Assembly (NCBI RefSeq): GCF_008086595.1
Contig: NZ_RXYA01000004.1
Span: 62,001 to 126,000 of the forward strand
DNA: 64,000 nucleotides
Direction: 5' to 3'
Source of the DNA: Acetobacterium paludosum
GTDB taxonomy: Bacteria; Bacillota; Clostridia; Eubacteriales; Eubacteriaceae
In this document: positions 59,286-64,000 of the stretch, piece after piece
How the letters are laid out: each line of letters starts with the position of its first letter
How positions within the stretch are numbered: the stretch's first letter is position 1
Made by a program: the position numbers and the translations under genes
The notes under the pieces: model-generated
Told to the model about the DNA's origin: nothing
The model's database searches: none
What the model saw: only the letters and a program-made list of their open reading frames with translations

Positions 59286-61181
59286 TTACATCAGTTTACT
59301 GATATTTTGGGTGAATAAAACAATATCATCTACCGGCAATCCGGCAATCAGTCTTGCCTGATTATAGAGCAACTCGGTGTAGAGTTTGAGCTGATCTTCA
59401 TCTTTTTCATAAAATCCTTTTAGTTTTTCATAAACCGGATGATTTTTATTGATTTCCAGGACTTTTTTGGCTTTGACTTTGCCACCCTGAGGCATGGAGT
59501 TTAATGTTTTTTCCATTTCAATGGAAAGATCTCCTTCTGTCGAAAGATAGACGAGATCGTCTTTTAAATGACCGGTAGTCTTTACCTTGACCACTTCATC
59601 ACCGATAATTTCCTTCATCTTTTCAAGCAGTTTTTCATCTACTTCTGTTGCTTCTTTATTTTCCTCTTCTTCATTCTCTTCCGGCGCCTCTAGTCCCAGA
59701 TTATCGCTGGACACGGAGCGGAAATCCTTTTCGCCATATTGACCGATGGTCTGGAATACAAATTCATCAATATTTTCTGTCAGATAAAGTATTTCATAGT
59801 TTTTGTTCTTAACGATGGATACCTGTGGCAGTTTTTCAATATGTTCTACGGAAGATCCGGAAGCAAAATAGATGTATTTCTGATCCTCGGGCATACGCTC
59901 GACATATTCTTTGAGGGTGACAAAGTTACCTTCTTTAGAAGAATAAAAGAGCAGGAAGTCCTGGAGTTTGTCTTTATTCTGTCCCCATTTGTCATAGGTT
60001 CCAACCTTTAATTGATTGCCGAAGGCCTTGAAGAACTCTTCATATTTTTCCCGATCATTCGCCAACATTTTCTTAAGCTCTTCCGAAATTCTGGAATCAA
60101 TCTTACGGCTGATTAAACGCAGCTGTTTGTCCTGCTGCAGCATTTCGCGGGAAATATTAAGAGATAAATCTTCTGAATCCACAACCCCTTTTACAAAGCT
60201 GAAATAATCAGGAAGCAGTTCCCCACACTTATCCATGATCAACACGCCGTTGGAGTAAAGCTCCAGACCTTTTTCATAGTCTCTGGTATAGTAGTCAAAT
60301 GGCGGTTGTCCCGGAATGTATAAAATTGCTTTGTAGCTCATCATTCCTTCGACATTTAAATGAATGTGAGCTAAGGGGGCGTCATACCCATATCTTTTTT
60401 CCTGATAGAAATTGTTATAATCTTCATCAGTGAGCTCATTTGCATTTTTTCTCCAAATCGGTACCATCGAGTTAAGAATATCGTCTTCCAGATAGGTTTC
60501 ATATTCTGGGTTTTCATTATCTTTTGTTTCTTCTTTTACCCGGCTCTTTTCAGTTACCATCTTGATTGGGTAGCGGATATAATTGGAATATTTTTCCACC
60601 AGATTTTGAATGTGATAAGGTTCTAAATACTCATCATAATTGTTGTCTTCGGTATTTTCTTTGATATATAATGTGATTTTTGAACCATGTGATTTCAGTT
60701 CGCCCGGCTCAATTGTATAACCATCAGCGCCTTCGGAAACCCATAAATAAGCTTGCTCTTCATCAATTGATTTTGTTTCGACTTCGACCTTATCGGAAAC
60801 CATAAAGGACGAATAGAAACCAACCCCGAACTTGCCGATGATATCAAAACCTTCTTCCATTTCCTGTTCTGATTTGAAATCATTGGAACCACTCTTTGCG
60901 ATAATCCCCAGATTTTCTTCCAGTTCCTTTTCAGTCATACCAATGCCTGTATCTGATATTGTCAGGGTCCGATTATCTTTATCCGGATGAATTCGAATGT
61001 AATAATCATCCTTGTTAAAATTCTTATCTTTGTCCGTTAATGTTTTATAGTAAACTTTATCAATTGCATCTGAAGCATTTGAAATCAATTCACGCAAAAA
61101 AATCTCTTTGTTTGTGTAAATTGAATGAACCATCAAATCCATTAGACGTTTAGATTCTGACTTAAACTCCTTTTTTTCCAT
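59286..61181 (-). CDS. htpG: Hsp90 chaperone HtpG
   Basis: A 631-residue bacterial Hsp90. The N-terminal ATPase shows [18 protein letters not shown] and GKFGVGFYS, followed by the middle domain (LNISREMLQ) and the C-terminal dimerisation domain. A perfect CIRCE operator lies upstream, so it is under HrcA heat-shock control, which is not universal for htpG. Single gene. Confidence 0.97.
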   Translation of the reverse strand: MEKKEFKSESKRLMDLMVHSIYTNKEIFLRELISNASDAIDKVYYKTLTDKDKNFNKDDYYIRIHPDKDNRTLTISDTGIGMTEKELEENLGIIAKSGSNDFKSEQEMEEGFDIIGKFGVGFYSSFMVSDKVEVETKSIDEEQAYLWVSEGADGYTIEPGELKSHGSKITLYIKENTEDNNYDEYLEPYHIQNLVEKYSNYIRYPIKMVTEKSRVKEETKDNENPEYETYLEDDILNSMVPIWRKNANELTDEDYNNFYQEKRYGYDAPLAHIHLNVEGMMSYKAILYIPGQPPFDYYTRDYEKGLELYSNGVLIMDKCGELLPDYFSFVKGVVDSEDLSLNISREMLQQDKQLRLISRKIDSRISEELKKMLANDREKYEEFFKAFGNQLKVGTYDKWGQNKDKLQDFLLFYSSKEGNFVTLKEYVERMPEDQKYIYFASGSSVEHIEKLPQVSIVKNKNYEILYLTENIDEFVFQTIGQYGEKDFRSVSSDNLGLEAPEENEEEENKEATEVDEKLLEKMKEIIGDEVVKVKTTGHLKDDLVYLSTEGDLSIEMEKTLNSMPQGGKVKAKKVLEINKNHPVYEKLKGFYEKDEDQLKLYTELLYNQARLIAGLPVDDIVLFTQNISKLM

Positions 61182-61213
61182 TGCATATACCCTTTCTCAT
61201 TGCCAAATTATTA

Positions 61214-61240
61214 TTAGCACTCTAACAGTTCGAGTGCTAA
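61214..61240. promoter_or_regulatory. CIRCE operator (HrcA site)
   Basis: TTAGCACTC-N9-GAGTGCTAA, a perfect match to the CIRCE inverted repeat, between the htpG promoter and start codon. Confidence 0.97.
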
Positions 61241-61247
61241 CAGTTAT

Positions 61248-61276
61248 ATTGTAAGTTTATTTATGAGTTGTGTCAA
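61248..61276 (-). promoter_or_regulatory. htpG promoter
   Basis: Minus strand TTGACA (61276-61271), 17 bases, TACAAT (61253-61248). The CIRCE operator begins 7 bases downstream. Confidence 0.88.
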
Positions 61277-61478
61277 CACTGTTTAACAATTATTTAAGTA
61301 ATTTTTTAGATTTTCCCGCACCGTAATCAATTTTTCAATTCTCAATTTTTGTAATGATTTTTGATCAATTATGGGTATAAATAGCATATCACTTGTAAAT
61401 GAATTTATTTAATAAGTGCTTTAAAATGAATCGCTCAAGACTTTTTAATGTTGAGCGCAAAAAAGGACTGGTGTTATT

Positions 61479-62336
61479 ATGAAAACAATACTGGAAATCC
61501 CGAATAAAAATTCCCGGGGACTGATTGTTATTACCGGCTGCGATACCGGAATAGGCAAAAGCCTCGTCACTGTATTAGTTCAAGAGGGCTACACGGTTCT
61601 TCAAACCTATTTGGTTCAAAATTCCTTTGAAAATGAATCTAACGTATATTCTATAAAAACGGATCTTCGGAACGAGGATGAAGTGGATAGATTCTGTCAA
61701 TATGCAAAAAAATTATCTGGCGAACTACAATTGCAGGCTGTTATCACCAATGCGGGTGTCGCTCTGGGCGGTCCGATTGAGAATCTTCCCATGGCTGTTT
61801 ATCGAGAGTGCTTTGAAATCAATTTTTTCGGCGCGGTGAAAATCATTCAAACCCTTATTCCTGAACTGATCGAAAGCAAGGGCAAAATCATTGTGAACGG
61901 CTCAATGGCCGGGAGGATTGCGCTGCCATTTCTATCCCCTTATGCCGCCACAAAATTTGCTCTGGAAGGATTTTGTGACTCCCTGCGGCGGGAGCTCAAT
62001 CCGTACGGCATTAAAACGGTCTTGCTGGAGCCTGCTGCCGTTGCGACGCCTATCTGGAACAAGGCTAAGGAACAAGACATTTCATTTGTTGACAAAAAAT
62101 ATCTGCCCAGCCTTTACACTTTTCAGGATAATTTCATCGAGGGCGGAAATCACGGGCTGAACGTGGCGCTTGCCGCTTCAATGATCGCTGAAATACTGAA
62201 TAAAAAAAATCCCAAGTCCAGATATATCATCGCCAAAAACAGGATGAGTTCCAAGTTGCTGCTGCTCGTGCCATCTTTTGTTCTCGATAAATTAGTTGTT
62301 AACATGTATCAGATGCATTACGGTTCACATGACTGA
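61479..62336 (+). CDS. Short-chain dehydrogenase/reductase
   Basis: A 285-residue classical SDR enzyme. It shows the nucleotide motif TGCDTGIGKSL (19-29), the NAG motif (TNAGVALGG), the catalytic Ser in VNGSMAGRIALP and YAATKFALEG (Tyr/Lys pair). The layout resembles vertebrate-type retinol/steroid SDRs found sporadically in bacteria. Substrate unknown. Monocistronic, ending at a terminator shared with the P-type ATPase gene. Confidence 0.88.
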   Translation: MKTILEIPNKNSRGLIVITGCDTGIGKSLVTVLVQEGYTVLQTYLVQNSFENESNVYSIKTDLRNEDEVDRFCQYAKKLSGELQLQAVITNAGVALGGPIENLPMAVYRECFEINFFGAVKIIQTLIPELIESKGKIIVNGSMAGRIALPFLSPYAATKFALEGFCDSLRRELNPYGIKTVLLEPAAVATPIWNKAKEQDISFVDKKYLPSLYTFQDNFIEGGNHGLNVALAASMIAEILNKKNPKSRYIIAKNRMSSKLLLLVPSFVLDKLVVNMYQMHYGSHD

Positions 62337-62362
62337 TTTGAGCGATATCAGGTTTATGCTAT

Positions 62363-62400
62363 AAAAAAAAGATATCAGCGAATGACTGATACCTTTTTTT
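62363..62400. terminator. Bidirectional terminator
   Basis: AAAGATATCAG-cgaatga-CTGATACCTTTTTTT hairpin with U runs on both strands, between convergent genes. Confidence 0.8.
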
Positions 62401-62405
62401 ATTAC

Positions 62406-64000
62406 TTACACAACTTGTTTACGTTCCTGTTTTCTCTGAAAAAATTTGACTATTTCAACAATTGGAATCACTAGGAATGCTAATCCTAAAGCTGTAAAGT
62501 ATTCCATAATCGAAATTGGTTCGAACTGAAATGCGGCTCGAATTGAAGGGACCACGATCACAATCGTTGTTAATAATAAAGATGCCGCCATGGCTAGGAA
62601 TAAGAACTTGTTATGACTTCCCATTCTAAAGATCGATTGTCTTCGACTTCTCATATTTAATGAATGGAACATTTCGGCCATGGATAACGTTAAGAATGCC
62701 ATGGTTACACCATCCGGACTGTTGGTGATTTCCCAAACGCCCACTTCCATAAAATGTCCAATAAAATATGCTGCCAGGGTCACCATTGTCACCATCACTC
62801 CCTGCCAAATAACATCGATCCCAAGACCGCCGGCAAAAACACCTTCATTGGATTTACGGGGCGGATTATTCATGGTATCTGCCTCTTCAGCTTCCATGCC
62901 AAGTGCGATCGCCGGAAAAGAGTCTGTAATTAAATTAATCCACAATAAATGCACCGGTTTTAAAATAATAAAACCTAATAAAGTTGCCACAAAGATCGCT
63001 AAGACTTCGGAAAGATTAGAGGATATCAGGAACTGAATGGCCTTACGAATATTATCGTAAATACGACGTCCCTCTCTTACCGCATGTACGATTGTTGCAA
63101 AGTTATCATCGGCAAGAACCATATCCGCCACATTCTTAGTAACGTCAGTTCCGGTGATTCCCATGCCAATACCGATGTTTGCCGTCTTAATGGATGGTGC
63201 ATCATTGACGCCATCTCCCGTCATGGCGACAATCATTCCCTTGTTCTGCCATGCTTTTACAATGCGGACCTTATGTTCGGGCTGTACCCGGGCATATACG
63301 GAATACTTTCCGATATCTGTTGCAAACTGTTCATCACTTATTTCACTTAACTGGGCTCCCGTTATCGCTTCTGATATATCCGAAATGATTCCCAGCTGTT
63401 TGGCAATCGCAACTGCGGTATCTTTATGGTCACCGGTAATCATGACTGTACGGATACCTGCTGCATTACATTCTGCTATAGCAGGTTTAACTTCAGGTCG
63501 GATCGGATCAATCATACCCGTCAACCCAATGAAGCAAAGATCATGTTCCAAATACTTGGATGTCTGCTGGACAGGCATCGAATCCCAGGAACGAAATGCT
63601 GCCGAAAGCACCCGAAGTGCCTGATCTGCTAAAGATTTATTGAATTCGTTAATTTCCTGACGCTTTGCATCAGTCATCGGCCGCTTGCTGCTGCCATCCC
63701 AGTAGGAAGTGCAACGGGATACCAGGACATCCGGAGCACCCTTTGTATATTGTTCAAAGGAGCCGTTTTCCATTTTGTGAACCGTACTCATCAGTTTTCT
63801 TCCCGAGTCAAATGGAGCTTCTCCTACCCGTGGAGTCACTGCTTCCATATCGCTTTTAGTCAAGCCAAGTGAAAACCCATAATTTACAAGGGCTACTTCT
63901 GTTGGCTCACCCTCTGCTTTTTCAGCATTATTTAAATAAGCATCATTACAAAGTGTCATCGCTCGACCTAAAAGCTGTTCATCTAAGTCAAAATGATCGA
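62406..64000 (-). CDS. Calcium-type P-ATPase, C-terminal part
   Basis: The frame is open to the window edge, so the N-terminal half with the DKTGT phosphorylation site lies outside. Visible parts are the nucleotide-binding KGAPDVLV motif, MITGDHKDTAVAIAKQLG, the hinge MTGDGVNDAPSIKTANIGI and the last six membrane helices (from FLISSNLSEVLAIFVATLLG; SLNMRSRRQSIF in a loop). This matches SERCA/PMCA-like cation pumps of Firmicutes. The exact ion cannot be read without the upstream helices. Confidence 0.93.
   Translation of the reverse strand, partial: DHFDLDEQLLGRAMTLCNDAYLNNAEKAEGEPTEVALVNYGFSLGLTKSDMEAVTPRVGEAPFDSGRKLMSTVHKMENGSFEQYTKGAPDVLVSRCTSYWDGSSKRPMTDAKRQEINEFNKSLADQALRVLSAAFRSWDSMPVQQTSKYLEHDLCFIGLTGMIDPIRPEVKPAIAECNAAGIRTVMITGDHKDTAVAIAKQLGIISDISEAITGAQLSEISDEQFATDIGKYSVYARVQPEHKVRIVKAWQNKGMIVAMTGDGVNDAPSIKTANIGIGMGITGTDVTKNVADMVLADDNFATIVHAVREGRRIYDNIRKAIQFLISSNLSEVLAIFVATLLGFIILKPVHLLWINLITDSFPAIALGMEAEEADTMNNPPRKSNEGVFAGGLGIDVIWQGVMVTMVTLAAYFIGHFMEVGVWEITNSPDGVTMAFLTLSMAEMFHSLNMRSRRQSIFRMGSHNKFLFLAMAASLLLTTIVIVVPSIRAAFQFEPISIMEYFTALGLAFLVIPIVEIVKFFQRKQERKQVV

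Overview
This window looks like chromosome from a low-to-mid GC anaerobic Firmicute, most likely an acetogen of the genus Acetobacterium or a close Eubacteriaceae relative. The inference rests on the Clostridia-type housekeeping genes, the low GC content and a complete B12-dependent diol-utilisation (Pdu) microcompartment operon beside a PocR-type sensor kinase, as known in Acetobacterium. No 16S gene is present, so genus is an inference.

Layout. (1) 1-18.9 kb is minus-strand housekeeping: addA (cut by the window edge) and addB, a 106-bp tandem repeat, trpS-murI-xpt, an EF-G-like GTPase, an RsbV-RsbW-sigma partner-switch operon with DUF948 and YtxH proteins, ptsH-ptsI, dnaX-ebfC-recR, and a very Ala/Lys/Glu-rich helical repeat protein. 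(2) 19.0-33.7 kb is one long minus-strand Pdu operon: shell proteins (PduA, PduB, a PduA-like protein with an acidic tail, PduN, PduT), diol dehydratase PduCDE, reactivase PduGH, PduL, a EutJ-like chaperone, a flavoprotein, PduO, PduP, PduS and an unidentified membrane protein. Diols are dehydrated to aldehydes inside the shell. PduP and PduL convert these to acyl-CoA and acyl-phosphate, and PduO, PduS and PduGH maintain the cobalamin. A response regulator and a PocR-domain kinase at 34.0-36.4 kb probably switch it on. (3) A tRNA-Ala(GGC) gene at 36.7 kb is the target of a 17.2-kb integrated element (to about 54.0 kb), bounded by a perfect 68-bp direct repeat. It carries a tyrosine integrase, a CI/Cro-like switch, replication genes, sigma-like regulators, a tail-assembly chaperone with a likely +1 frameshift, a tail tape measure, a broken terminase small subunit, a repeat-rich non-coding locus, a RelE/HigB-type toxin-antitoxin module and small unknown genes. 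Head, portal and large-terminase genes are absent, so it is a defective prophage or prophage-derived satellite. (4) Immediately beyond lies the remnant of a second related element (54.0-55.2 kb): an integrase tail fused by deletion to a small cargo gene, plus a HicAB module. (5) 55.3-64 kb returns to chromosome: an aldo/keto reductase, a thioredoxin-reductase-like enzyme, an FAD dehydrogenase, CIRCE-controlled htpG, a short-chain dehydrogenase and a calcium-type P-ATPase cut by the window end.

The most novel signals are the phased repeat/palindrome locus at 48.8-49.15 kb, the exchange of toxin-antitoxin modules between the two elements within conserved flanks, and the flavoprotein and membrane protein of unknown role in the microcompartment operon.
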